DNA of 20,066 nucleotides, taken from contig JALNQF010000604.1 in NCBI GenBank assembly GCA_028456385.1, positions 1-20,066 of the forward strand. Direction: 5' to 3'. The translations under genes were made by a program, and so were the position numbers. Below, piece after piece: positions 8,768-17,484 of this stretch (position 1 is the stretch's first letter; each line of letters opens with the position of its first letter). Under the pieces are notes generated by a model that saw only the letters and a list, made by a program, of their open reading frames with translations, did not search any database and had not been told where the DNA came from. The DNA is from Ophiosphaerella korrae. Lineage: Eukaryota > Ascomycota > Dothideomycetes > Pleosporales > Phaeosphaeriaceae.

Positions 8768-9153
8768 GATCAGGGTCAGTAGAAACGGTCAGGTGAGGAA
8801 CCGTGGTAGATCACAGTCATTAAAGAAAATGGAGATCAACATCGAATGCGGGGCGCTTTTGATTGCGGGAGCAGAGGACGATTACGACGTGGCACAGCGC
8901 TCTGCGCAGCGTGAGGCTCAACAGCGCGGGGTCAGCAGGACCGTGTGAGAGTGGCGGCACGGTGGCCCAAATGGGTTTAGCCCCATAACGCCAGGTTCTC
9001 TTGATTGTGGCTAAAGGTATACCTTGGCAGATAAGTTGAAATAAAGTTGGGGTAGCGCATGGGCGGAAGCCAATTTTGCTAGTGACTGTAAGTGAGCCCG
9101 TGCAACTCGTGTCGGCGGTTCAACTGACCATGAAATAAACAAGGTTGTAATAG
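8768..9153. other. 5' flank of the NLR gene
   Basis: No gene seen. On the minus strand the 80 bases before the NLR ATG are fairly pyrimidine-rich, as is common near fungal transcription starts. No clear TATA box or known operator could be assigned. The overlapping plus-strand frame at 8703-8948 has no conserved content. Confidence 0.3.
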
Positions 9154-9453
9154 CTAACGCCAACCTGGGTTAGCGCGTGCGCAGCTCTAAGTGAGTTCAA
9201 CTCAACTCAGCCCCAACACAAGAACACGTTAGTCAATGCTCTTGCACTAATCAATTACCGTGTTACGAGTTCAACTTTGCATCATAGGACGGCGGACGAG
9301 CTGATGGCACTGGTGGCCTTTCGTGAAACCAAGGCCTACGAGTTTGTGGGCGGTCAGTGTATGGTACGTCCCCGTGCCTTCATGCGCAATTTTATGAATG
9401 ATCTCAATGACCTTGCCTACTATGCACCACTATCCGGCCTTGTGGATATCTAA
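9154..9453 (+). other. possible exon of an unrecognised gene
   Basis: The plus-strand frame is open from 9154 to TAA 9451-9453. The last 54 codons (from 9289) look protein-like: ELMALVAFRETKAYEFVGGQ, then RPRAFMRNFMNDLNDLAYY and APLSGLVDI. An AG at 9286-9287 ('catcatag') could be a splice acceptor, making this a terminal exon. No upstream exon or start could be found, and an LTR-rich region follows. It could be a gene fragment left by rearrangement. I do not recognise the family. Confidence 0.3.
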
Positions 9454-9459
9454 GGATGG

Positions 9460-9929
9460 CACAAATATGTATCATCAGCATGTGGAAGGCAAAGGTGTTC
9501 GTTGAAAGGGTTGCTCTTACACCGGAAATTGATGGCGACGGTGTTATGCAGGAGCAGATTGTTCGCGGCCATCAATCACATGGTTGCCTCTGATATCCGT
9601 ATTCTTAGTCATAAACTCGTAAAACTCATGAACATAGGTCGCATTATTCTATGCACCTGCATCTACAGACCCACCTGTCATGCTGCCTCGTCACAGAACT
9701 TGGCCATATATATGTACTTGCATCGCAAGGGTAACTTAGTCCAGGTAATTTAGTTGCAGAACGTGCAAATACGTGTTGAATGACAAGCAAACAAGTAAAA
9801 CTTCATTGCCAGTTAATTAATTAATTACTCAAAAAAATCTTCTCAAATTACATGTGGGGGTTACACCAGCACCGGCTAGCATGCCAGATCTTCATGCGAT
9901 GGGATCCTGTATGATGGTAGGGAGCGCCG
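9460..9929. other. no recognised feature
   Basis: One plus-strand frame at 9502-9753 lacks conserved content. A (TTAA) microsatellite of about four units occurs near 9813-9828, followed by an A-rich run. Nothing else supported. Confidence 0.25.
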
Positions 9930-10316
9930 TGTCAGATTTGAGGAGTCACTCGGTCACTGATTGATTGATGTGAACTGGAGTGAGAAATGAGTTGATTGAT
10001 TGTATTGATTGAAGTGAGTGATTGTTCTGTCTCTGTCCTCTAGTCTATATACTCGTCTTTACTCGGCGGTGGAGAGCCGTCATCTCGAAGATGGCTGTTA
10101 GCCTTGCCAGACCTCAGTTCTCCAGCTCGCGCTGACGCGTTGGGTTAATGCGTCGATGCCTCGATGCGCCGTCACCACAGATTCCGGGTGCATCTGGAAT
10201 CTGCTGATTGGCTCGCTTGGCCCATGGCGCGCACACGAGCATCGCAATGGCGATCGATCGCCATCTAAATCTCACGAGCCAACTCACGAGTCAGCTCGTG
10301 AGCTCCCAATCTGACA
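9930..10316 (-). mobile_element. solo-LTR-like element B
   Basis: TGTCAGAT (9930-9937) and ATCTGACA (10309-10316) bound 387 bp. Read on the minus strand it follows the family plan: 5' end with 'gagctcacgag' and 'gatggcgatcgatcgccat', then a TATA-like 'gtatatagac', then a 3' end with short ATCA/CAAT repeats. The left 80 bases match G and H closely. It carries a partial copy of the module found in D and F, with left edge GGTGGAGAGCCG at 10068-10079. No target duplication is seen (flanks gccg and actat), so it may be a recombinant or old copy. Confidence 0.65.
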
Positions 10317-10543
10317 ACTATGTAATGGCTGTATGACGGAAATTGTGAGCGGAGTATCAATACTACCCGAAAATTGATGTGCTGGATAAACGAACTTCAT
10401 CGATAGGGTTTGTCAGTGAATGGGCCTTTGGTCAAGGATGAGATCAAGGTATGTTTGAATGAAGGTAGTGTTCGGACGAGCGATTATGGGGCCGGAGGGG
10501 TTCAATAATTTCAGCTGAGTATTCACAATACCTACGAATTGAT
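10317..10543. other. no recognised feature
   Basis: Unique sequence between element B and the low-complexity segment. No coding frame supported. Confidence 0.25.
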
Positions 10544-10679
10544 ATGCTATTGTTACGTTCAGATGATAGACACGGCAATCAATCAATTGAATTAGACAAG
10601 TGGCCTCCGCACTCGCACGCACTCCGATTGGCCGTTGTGGTGTCGTGTCGCGTCCGTGCGCCGGTGCGCGTTGCCCATC

Positions 10680-10737
10680 TCCGCCGCCACTCTCATCTCC
10701 GCCGCCGCTCTCATCTCCACCGCCGCTCTCATCGCCG
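10680..10737. repeat. 18-bp tandem repeat
   Basis: About three units of CATCTCCGCCGCCGCTCT with single changes. Because the period is a multiple of three, several frames on both strands stay open: Pro-rich SPPPLS repeats on plus, Gly/Asp-rich GGGDES repeats on minus. No ATG-started gene can be established over it. Confidence 0.7.
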
Positions 10738-10828
10738 AACACATGCAACTGCCGATCTGTTGAGGCAGATTGCGATGATGCTGCATTACCGCCCCCGGCC
10801 CAGAGCGAAAGCCGGCCGATCGGGCGGC

Positions 10829-10864
10829 ATGACGGGCACCATGACGGGCACTATGACGGGCACC
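10829..10864. repeat. 12-bp tandem repeat (CATGACGGGCAC)
   Basis: Three units with one change in the third. In the frame shared with the 18-bp repeat upstream it reads His-Asp-Gly-His repeatedly, then runs to TGA near 10900. That 100-codon frame opens with GTG rather than ATG. Whether it is translated is unknown. Confidence 0.6.
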
Positions 10865-10899
10865 ACCCAAGCACCGCGTTGCGCTTGATCGAGGCCGAC

Positions 10900-11365
10900 T
10901 GAGGTTAAACTTGACTGAGCGGCAGTTGTTGGCTGCAGTTAAGCCCTCTCTAAGAAGCCGTACAATCTTCAGCCTGTTACACCCCTATCACAAGCCAGGC
11001 GTAGCCAGGGTAAGCACCAAAGCACACCCAGTCCGCCTCCTCCGAGCGTAGCTAATTGTGCTATAGTTGTCAATCTCTACCTTCTACTACGGCCGCCACC
11101 ACAAAGCCACTCCCAGATCGACTTATCGCACACTACCAATGGCAATCTTGACGGCTCGTTGGCGTGAGTCAGCCAATTATGGGTTGGGGTCGCACAGACG
11201 TGTTAGGGTCGTCAGTCGAGCTCGTAGTCAGTCAAGTTCCATTCCATACCTATCAAATTAGCTCCATACAAAGTTAGCCTAGAGCTCGTTGCAAAGGCTC
11301 AACCTCGCCATAGAGGCTCGAGCTCGTCCCAGGAGATCAAGTAGGCGAGCTAGCAGCTAACCTAG
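10900..11365. other. no recognised gene
   Basis: No coding frame with conserved content. 11280-11365 has repeated 'gctcgag' and 'cctcgcc' motifs and may be decayed repeat sequence preceding element C. Confidence 0.25.
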
Positions 11366-11717
11366 CCTCGCCGCTACTTGAGCTCACGAGCTGGCCCATG
11401 AGTTGGCTCGTGAGATTCAGATGACGATCGATCGCCATCTCGATGCTCGCGTGCGCACCACGAGCTACGCGAGCCAATTAGCAAAGTCCAGGAACACGCG
11501 GAATCTGGCGACGACGAGTCAATTCTGCTGCAGCTACGACGAGTCAACCGAACTGCTGCGTCGACGCATCAACCCAACGGCGTAGAGACGAGTATATAGA
11601 CTAGAGGACAGAGCAGCAGAAACAGAGCAATCACTCACTCACTTGAATCAATATAATCAATCCATCGAATCATTACCACTGTTCACATCAGTCAACGAGT
11701 GACCATCAAATCTAACA
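11366..11717 (+). mobile_element. solo-LTR-like element C (left end degenerate)
   Basis: Plus-oriented family member. The left end is eroded; 'ttgagctcacgag' aligns just inside the left end of element D. It has 'cagatgacgatcgatcgccatctcgatgc', a TATA-like 'gtatatagac' near 11591, then 'agaggacagagcag', CAAT/CACT repeats and 'gtgaccatcaaatctaaca' at the right end (ATCTAACA, 11710-11717, one transition from the family end). It lacks the module present in D and F. The base pairs just outside, 'actat', equal those outside element B. Confidence 0.6.
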
Positions 11718-11980
11718 ACTATATTGAGTGAGTTGGCATCAGATTTGATACTCCAAGATATACATACCCCAAAATGAGGCAATCGCTGGGCCGAGACGCT
11801 ACAGTGGTCCTCGTGGATCACAATAGCTGGCCAGCGTGGTATCGTCAACTCAAGATGATTTGCGACCCAATGGGCAGGCATCTAGCCCATCGTGCTCGTT
11901 TGTCAGTATACGCTTCGGTGTTTTCCGTTGCGGATAGATAAGCGAGCTGCGATAAGCGAGCTGCGTCAGCGCACTTACAG

Positions 11981-12150
11981 GGATGTGTTGGGTGCTTTTT
12001 TTTTTGGCTGGGTAAACACAGTTGTCGTGGTGTCTGGACTGCGGCTGAAGGCGGAAAAGGAGGTGGGCTGAGCATGGGTTGTGATAGGGATGACATGTGC
12101 TAGAAGGAACATTGGTTCGCTAGCGTTCCCCAGCTGCAAACTAGAGCCTG
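11981..12150 (+). repeat. dispersed repeat R2, copy 1
   Basis: Closely matches 14271-14450: poly-T tract followed by 'ggctgggtaaa', then 'gttgtcgtggtgtctggact', 'gcggctgaaggcgga' and 'gatgacatgtgctagaagga'. The two copies differ by a small number of changes. Sequence without clear coding sense; the minus-strand frames over both copies are similar only because the DNA is repeated. Confidence 0.75.
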
Positions 12151-12240
12151 GCCCGAACATTCGTTTGCTAGCGTTCCCAGCTGCGAACGAGGAGTTGGTT
12201 CGCTAGCATTTCCCAGCTGGAGCCTGGGCCGAGCACGGGC
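12110..12240. repeat. imperfect tandem repeat, about 40-52 bp units
   Basis: Three imperfect units built on 'ggttcgctagcgtt' followed by 'cccagctg' and 'gagcctgg'. One unit of the same type ends R2 copy 2 near 14403-14445, so the repeat belongs to the R2 family and is expanded here. Confidence 0.5.
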
Positions 12241-12614
12241 CGTGTGTGAGAGAGCCAGGCCCAAGCATAGGCTCGCGCAGTTAGTTAGTCAAGCTCACAG
12301 TCAGTCATCCGCATCCCGTGAAAATCAAGGATCAAGGCGAGATGCCAGCCTGACAGCTACTCGGCCTGGCTAGGAAACGCTAGCGAATCTCACACCCATG
12401 GTCAACAACCCTCCCCGCCTTCAGCCGCAGTCCGCCAAAAGTGCACCTAGCACCTCCTTACAGTGACGACGCCTAGTCTGCCGCGGATCGAGTGTAGGCA
12501 GGTAGGCGAAACAGGCTTCAACGCGGAACGCTGCCCTCAAGATAAACCCCATGGCGACACATAATGGCTCTCTGAACACTTCAATACGTGCCTGCTTGCC
12601 TGCTACTACTTACA

Positions 12615-13393
12615 ATGGATATCGATAAGCTGCTGAATAAAGAGCAGGAGGACTCTTTAGCACCGACGACAACACGCGCGTCTGCTCCGTCAACCTGCAC
12701 GCCTACTCCACCTGCTCCGTCAACCCCCACGCCTACCCCGCCTTCTCTGTCAACCCCCACGCCTACTCCGCCCGCTCCATCAACGCGCATGCAGCGCTCT
12801 GCTTCTACTGGAACTCTGGTGCTCGATGGATCGGTCTTGCCTACGCCTACGAATGGCTCACGTCGTCGAACAGCCATGAGACGGGCGTCAACACCACTAC
12901 CCAGAGAGCTACCATCCAAGAAACCAGCTAAATGGACCCAGGAAGAAGACAAACTCTTGATCGAGCTACGAGACAAAGGGATGAAATGGGACGACATTGC
13001 CAAAAGCTTTCCCAAACGAACCTGTATTTCCTGCCGCCTACATTACTACAACTACCTTGAAAAAAAGGGTGTAATTTGGGACGATGAGAAGAAAGATAGA
13101 CTGGCTAGACTCTATAAACGGTAGGTAATAGTCTTGATGAATTGCTACCAGATTGCAGCTGACATACACCTAGGTACCAAAGCGAAATGTGGCAGGAGAT
13201 AGCTACCGAGATGGACATTCCCTGGCAATCGGTTGAGTCTATGCATTGGCACCTCGGGGAGCGAGGCATGAGGGCGCGTGCTGATTCATCTTCTCCTACG
13301 ATAGCAGAAACAAAATTGCCCTTGCTAGAACGTCTCGCGTCTCCAAGTCAACGACATCTCAGGCTACGAAGGCTACGCCTGCGTGTCAGATGA
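12615..13393 (+). CDS. Myb/SANT-like DNA-binding protein with LTR-derived C-terminus
   Basis: Probable nuclear DNA-binding protein; target unknown. Exons 12615-13120 and 13174-13393 (about 241 aa) flank a 53-bp intron, 13121-13173 (GTAGGT..TAG, CTGAC branch site), phase 2. ATG 12615 sits in a good context (acaATGg); an upstream GTG at 12588 is not needed. Residues about 28-60 are three 10-aa Pro/Thr repeats. Two helix-turn-helix repeats follow: the first near 105-149 (AKWTQEEDKLLIELRDKG..WDDIAKSFPKRT..CRLHYYN), the second near 153-200, split by the intron (WDDEKKDRLARLYKR/YQSEMWQEIATEMDIPW..SMHWHLGERG). They resemble fungal Myb-like domain proteins. The last codons, GTC AGA TGA, lie inside the TGTCAGAT end of the next element, so the mobile element provides the stop. 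The Leu/Arg-rich tail may be a truncated or altered C-terminus. Confidence 0.8.
12687..12785 (+). repeat. 30-bp tandem repeat encoding a Pro/Thr linker
   Basis: About three 30-bp units in frame within the first exon of the Myb-like gene, encoding APST-TPTPP type decamers. Likely a flexible, disordered linker that can change length by slippage. Confidence 0.75.
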
Positions 13394-13772
13394 GCTAGCC
13401 TACGAGCCGGCTCACGAATCGGTTCAGATGACGATTGAGATGGCCATGGCGATCAATCTGGCATCGCGCTCGCGATACTGGCTCGCCACTCACTCAACCA
13501 CAACTCGTCCACTCAGCATCGGCGCATCCTTGGAGTGCCGATGCACGAACGGACAGATATGACGTTGCTAGCTGAGCTGGCTCAGGAGATTCAGATGGCG
13601 ATCGATTGGGCACGCGTGCGCACGTGCGCCACTCAACTACCGCGCATCAACTCAACTACTGCGCATCAACGCACCAGCGCCAATCGGAGGAACTGAGCCA
13701 GTTGTCAGATGTGACGCTGCCAGCCAAGCTAGCACGCGAGATCCAGATGGCAATTGATTGGGCGCACGCTGC
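13384..13772 (+). mobile_element. cluster of three truncated LTR-like left ends (I1-I3)
   Basis: Three left-end segments of the LTR-like family in the same orientation: 13384-13550 (starts TGTCAGATGAGCTAGCC), about 13552-13700 (starts gACAGATATGACGTTGCTAG) and 13704-13772 (starts TGTCAGATGTGACGCTGCC). The third matches the left end of element G read on the minus strand. Each includes the 'cagatggcgat' region; none has the TATA part or the ATCTGACA right end. They are therefore truncated or nested copies. The first one overlaps the stop codon of the Myb-like gene. Confidence 0.6.
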
Positions 13773-14270
13773 CGTTGCTCTTTTCTCTGCATCGTCATCT
13801 GCTATTGCAAGGATATGAGCAGTTAAAAAAAAACTAGGTAGAGAAAAAAATAAAGAATCAATTTTCAGAACTGCATTACCCTCGTCGTGCTTTCAAGAAG
13901 GGGGTTGGAGCATCTAGAGTTCTCGGTGCCTAACGTCTGGCATTCATTAGCGAATGAGCGCGCCGCATTACAGAGTATACGGAGTTCTCATGGAAACAAT
14001 CAATGAAATTTCGAAAATCTGCCAACCGACAACCGACAACCTACCAACTAACACCCTGCGAGCGTTTCTCGCGAACAAGGCGGCCGGCATGTCGCGTTGC
14101 CGCCGCTGCTCTTCTCCCGTGTCGTCATCTACCAGACTGCGTTCGTATCGCTATGTATGGGATGTGAACGCGAACCCGGCACTAGTTTCTCAAACAATGA
14201 TTTGTCCGCGCGGCTTCGGGGGGGTTTTTTTTTTCGCGGATAGCTTAGGTGTTTTTCCGCAGTTCTGCAA
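13773..14270. other. no gene; minisatellite fragments and A-rich runs
   Basis: Short pieces related to the 'gagcagcgg..gatgacgatac' minisatellite family occur near 13775 and 14100 on the opposite strand ('ctcttctcccgtgtcgtcat'). A-rich runs lie at 13825-13850 and a T-rich run near 14225. Frames across it look accidental. Confidence 0.4.
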
Positions 14271-14450
14271 GGAGATGCTGGGTGCTTTTTTTTTTGGCTG
14301 GGTAAAACATGGTTGTCGTGGTGTCTGGACTGCGGCTGAAGGCGGAGAAGGAGGTGGGCTGAGCATGGGCTGTGATAGGGATGACATGTGCTAGAAGGAA
14401 CATTGGTTTAGTGGCGTTCCCTAGCTGCGAGCTGGAGCCAGGCCGTTGTA
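14271..14450 (+). repeat. dispersed repeat R2, copy 2
   Basis: Second copy of the repeat at 11981-12150, same orientation, with the same T-tract, 'ggctgggtaaa' and 'gatgacatgtgctagaagga' landmarks. Differences are mostly single bases. Confidence 0.75.
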
Positions 14451-14499
14451 CGGGGCTGGTAGTTACAGGCGCGAGATGTTTGCTGGGAACTAGCCGTAG

Positions 14500-14860
14500 T
14501 TAGTAGATGACGATACCTGGAAAGAGCGGCGGCGCGCTGGCAGCTGGTCACTGGTAGGTGAAGATACGGAGAAAGAGCAGCAGCGGCGCGCTGGCAGCTC
14601 GCGGCGCGACGGATTGGTGACCGACGACTTATTTTCGGGCTCGGTATCAGTCATTTCAACCATGCCTGTTGTCAAAGACGCCAGCACTGGCTGGACGGCA
14701 ATGAGTAGGCCGAGTCTAGCAGGGACAGAGAGTTGATGAATGATCCGCAAAAGGCAGCCTATGCCACGCTTACTGGAAAGAGCAGCGGCGCGCGCTGGCA
14801 GCTGGCAGCTGGCAGCTGGTAGACGACGACATGGGCAAAGAGCAGCGGTGCGCGCGGGCA
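14500..14860. repeat. minisatellite-like cluster, GAGCAGCGGCGCG / CTGGCAGCTGGTAGATGACG
   Basis: Irregular tandem monomers of 'ctggcagctgg' plus 'tagatgacgatac' plus 'gaaagagcagcggcgcg', present several times at 14500-14610 and 14770-14860, split by about 160 bp of unrelated sequence. 'ctggcag' is locally triplicated near 14790-14818. Related pieces recur at 13775, 14100, 17040-17200 and 17365-17480. Confidence 0.6.
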
Positions 14861-14961
14861 TGGGCAGGCTAAGCCCCGAAGTTGTTCGTCAGGCTCTGGG
14901 CTAGGCCCCTCGGAGAAGGAGTCGGATGGATTTGGAGTTTGCGTAACAAGGATCGCTGTCA

Positions 14962-15025
14962 GACTAGCGTTTCGTCTTGATCCTTGATTTTCACGGGATG
15001 TGCATGGCTGACTGTGAGCTGGCTG
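14962..15025 (-). repeat. inverted copy of the segment at 12283-12360
   Basis: The minus strand here repeats 'gctcacagtcag', then 'atcccgtgaaaatcaagg' and 'atcaag-cga', which lie on the plus strand near 12288-12340. The two are thus an inverted pair about 2.7 kb apart with the Myb-like gene between them. The segment follows the R2 copy in each case. Confidence 0.6.
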
Positions 15026-15422
15026 CTGGCGGCAACGTGACTGGCTGGCCGCCTTATTCGCGAGAAACGGTGGCAGGTCGTCAGTTGGCAGGTTGAGCTT
15101 AATTTTGCAATGCCAGATGACGATACGGAGCTGGGTGATGACGGTGCGGGGGTGGCGGTGCGCTGGTGGTCACGCGACAAGGCGAGGTCGACCGGGCGAG
15201 GTCAGCTGGCTGGGGCAATGCAATTTCGAAATTTGTGCGTTTCCGTGACTTGCGAGATATCCTGCTGCAGCGCTGGTAATTGAGTTGCGTTTCTGTGTCT
15301 TTTGCATGTCGAGTGGCGTGCTTGCGTAATAACAGCACCAACTAGTCGGCGACTTTTGTCCTCTTGACTATCCATCTCACCACACATGACGACGTCCTTT
15401 AGTTCCATATCCTGTAGACCTT
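15026..15422. other. no recognised gene
   Basis: Only overlapping minus-strand frames without conserved content. One 'gatgacgatacggagctggg' piece of the minisatellite family is near 15117. Confidence 0.3.
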
Positions 15423-15658
15423 TGTCAGATTTCAATGGTCACTGATGGATTGACGTGGATAGTTGAATTGATTCCAATTGATTGATTTCTCTCTGTCTCG
15501 TCTCTACTGCTCTATCCTCCAGTCTGTATACTCGTCTCTACGCAATTGCAACTCAATTGGTGCGTTGCAGTTGAGTTAGTGGCGCGCAATGCCAGATCGA
15601 TCGCATCTGAATCTCACGAGCTGCCCAGCTCGTGAGCTCCACCTCACCTCATCTGACA
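15423..15658 (-). mobile_element. solo-LTR-like element E (shortest complete copy)
   Basis: TGTCAGAT (15423-15430) to ATCTGACA (15651-15658), 236 bp. Minus orientation: 'agatgaggtgaggtggagctcacgag' at its 5' end, TATA-like 'gtatacagactggagg', then the 'atcagtgaccattgaaatctgaca' type 3' end. It has no module between the TATA box and the 'gatcgatc' region, so it probably shows the minimal form of the family. No target duplication is seen. Confidence 0.65.
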
Positions 15659-16090
15659 ACTGCACCCGCCTTGGCTTGCGATAATGTGCCGTTGTCGCTC
15701 CGGGCGTGCTGCTTGGGAAATTAAATTATTTTTGGACATATGGTGGGCTTGGGCGCATGGGCGGGGCGGGGGTGCGCCGGGTAGGGCTGTGCCTTGCGTT
15801 CAATCTCGCGTACCTGGCATCCAAAACAAACTTAGCCATCTTGAGGCGTCGCGCCAAGACCAGGTGACGTAGTGACAGGGCCACCCACACCACACCGCGA
15901 AACCGCGGCTCACACGGCAGAAACTGTGGCGCGACTCTGTGCGCCGTGCGAAGACACCAAATGCGCTTTGCGCCCGTGGTCTGCGCGCCCAATCGCCCGC
16001 CTCAGATTGGGCCGCGCGCACTTGTGCATGAGCTAGGCATTCGACGCTGGATTATGCGAGCGGGAACACCCTGTAGAGCCTATTATTTTT
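15659..16090. other. no recognised gene, GC-rich segment
   Basis: 15660-16060 is GC-rich with many CpG sites, in contrast to the RIP-damaged parts of the window. Several frames are open on both strands because of composition; none has recognisable motifs. Confidence 0.3.
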
Positions 16091-16316
16091 GTTTTCCATT
16101 GGTGGCGGGTACTATGTCCATTGACGCACTTCGTCAAATGAACATAAGGCATCCCTTGCACCTACTATCTTTCGTACAATATAGACCCACGTTGTTTTTC
16201 CATTGGCCGTGCACTATGTCCGTTGACCCACCCCGTCAAATGACCATGCATCATCGCACCTATTGCTTTTCTTCGCATCGCTTTCCATTGGTGGCGGTGC
16301 ACTATGTCCATTGACT
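16091..16316 (+). repeat. imperfect tandem repeat with CCATTGG boxes
   Basis: Three units starting near 16093, 16198 and 16285. Each has 'ttccattgg', then 'gcactatgtcc(a/g)ttgac', and in the first two 'cgtcaaatga'. Periods are roughly 105 and 87 bp; the third unit is truncated. CCATTGG on the minus strand is CCAATGG, a CCAAT-box core, so the array could be promoter-like, but no gene follows directly. Confidence 0.6.
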
Positions 16317-16390
16317 GGTGAAGTGCAGTGTCTTATATAGTAAAGTATAGTGTCCATTATTTACATTTAGTGTTGATTTTCTTAGGTTGC

Positions 16391-16839
16391 TGTCAGATTT
16401 GAGCTCACGAACTGAACTCACGAACTGACTCATGAGTTGACTTACGAGATTCAGATGACGATCGACCGCCATCCCGATGCTGGCGTTCGCGCCACGAGCT
16501 AAGTGAGCCAATCAGCAGATTGCGGGTACACCCGGCGACGCATCAACTCAACTACGGCGCACCCTGAAGAGCCGCAACACGCCAGCGCAGGCCGGAGAAT
16601 TGAGATCTGGCTCGATAATGATATGAATAATGGCTATCGCCAGTGTGATGGCTTATCGTGTCATGACTAAACTGCGTAGAGCCGATACATGAGCAAACCA
16701 CGAGACTGGAGATAGCGGCTCCCCACCACTGAGTTGCAACTGCGTAGAGAGGAGTATATAGACTGGAGGATAGAGCAGCGAAAAGGAGACAGAGCAATCA
16801 ATCAATCAATCAATCAATCAGTGACTATCAATTCTAACA
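16391..16839 (+). mobile_element. solo-LTR-like element D, with internal module
   Basis: TGTCAGAT (16391-16398) to ATTCTAACA (16831-16839), 449 bp, the longest copy. Plus orientation: 'tttgagctcacgaactg', 'cagatgacgatcgaccgccat', a module at about 16563-16727, TATA-like 'gtatatagactggagg' near 16754, 'gagacagagcaatc' and an AATC tandem run before the right end. No target duplication is evident (flanks gttgc and cctag). Confidence 0.65.
16563..16727. repeat. module with inverted GGAGAGCCG/CGGCTCTCC-type ends, copy in D
   Basis: About 165 bp bounded by 'ctgaagagccgc' and 'gcggctccccacc'. The same module, reverse-complemented with its host element, lies in F (17588-17754). Elements A, C, E and G lack it, so it is an optional insert. 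Confidence 0.55.
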
Positions 16840-17484
16840 CCTAGCTGCCAGCACGCGCCGCTGCTCTATGCAATACCGCACAACAGCAGTACCAAGAATT
16901 CTTCCAGATCAATTCCGGCGACTGCGGTGTTAAAATAGTAGCTGCAGTGTGCTCGCTCATAGGCACGTTTTCACCAATCAAGTATCCGTACAAGACGAGC
17001 TCAATAAAGATCTAGGTTGAGTCTAAACTTTCTCTGTATCGTCATCTACCAGCAAGTCTTTGCCCATATTGTCGTCTCCCAGCTGCTACGCCAGCGCACG
17101 CCGCCGCTCGTTCCCCCGTATCGTCATCTGCCAGCTGTGTCTGCCGCGTTGCCGCAAGCGCTGCTCTTTCCCATATCGCCACCTACCCAGCTCATTGAAG
17201 AACACAAACTTGTCGAGCTCCCCATCACTTCCAAGAATCGCATTGGCGGTATCTCGAATTGTCAGTATAACTTGCTCAGCTGCTTCTCGGTCCGGTATGT
17301 GTTCTAATCCCTCATCAGAGTGAACATCGAATGGCTTGTCTTGTGCTTCATGATTGCGAATTGCGAACCGAGTTGGTAGATGACGATATGGGAAAAGAGC
17401 GGCGCGCCGCTGGCAGCTGGTAGATGGAGATACGGAGAAAGAGCAGCGTTTGCGGCAACGCGATAGGCACAGCTGGTAGATAAC
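16840..17484. repeat. minisatellite-family fragments, no gene
   Basis: 17040-17200 carries minus-oriented monomers ('cgtcatctaccag', 'ccgccgctc', 'cgtcatctgccagctg', 'gctgctctttcc'); 17365-17480 carries plus-oriented ones ('gtagatgacgatatgggaaaagagc', 'ctggcagctggtagatgg', 'gaaagagcagcg'). The two sets therefore face each other as an inverted pair. Frames at 17017-17323 come from these repeats. Confidence 0.5.

Noticed and set aside
9502..9753. Plus-strand frame of 83 aa
   Set aside because: No motifs, unusual composition and no supporting splice context.
12588..12614. Upstream start for the Myb-like gene at 12588
   Set aside because: The codon is GTG; the ATG at 12615 has good context and keeps the whole domain.
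12581..13015. Minus-strand frame of 144 aa with Gly/Val repeats
   Set aside because: Mirror of the Pro/Thr-coding repeat of the Myb-like gene; no motifs of its own.
13954..14394. Plus-strand frame of 146 aa and its minus-strand partner
   Set aside because: The 3' part is the R2 repeat with its poly-T run; the 5' part has no recognisable content.
15726..16314. Several GC-rich frames on both strands
   Set aside because: Open on multiple frames because of base composition; no motifs, no introns linking them.
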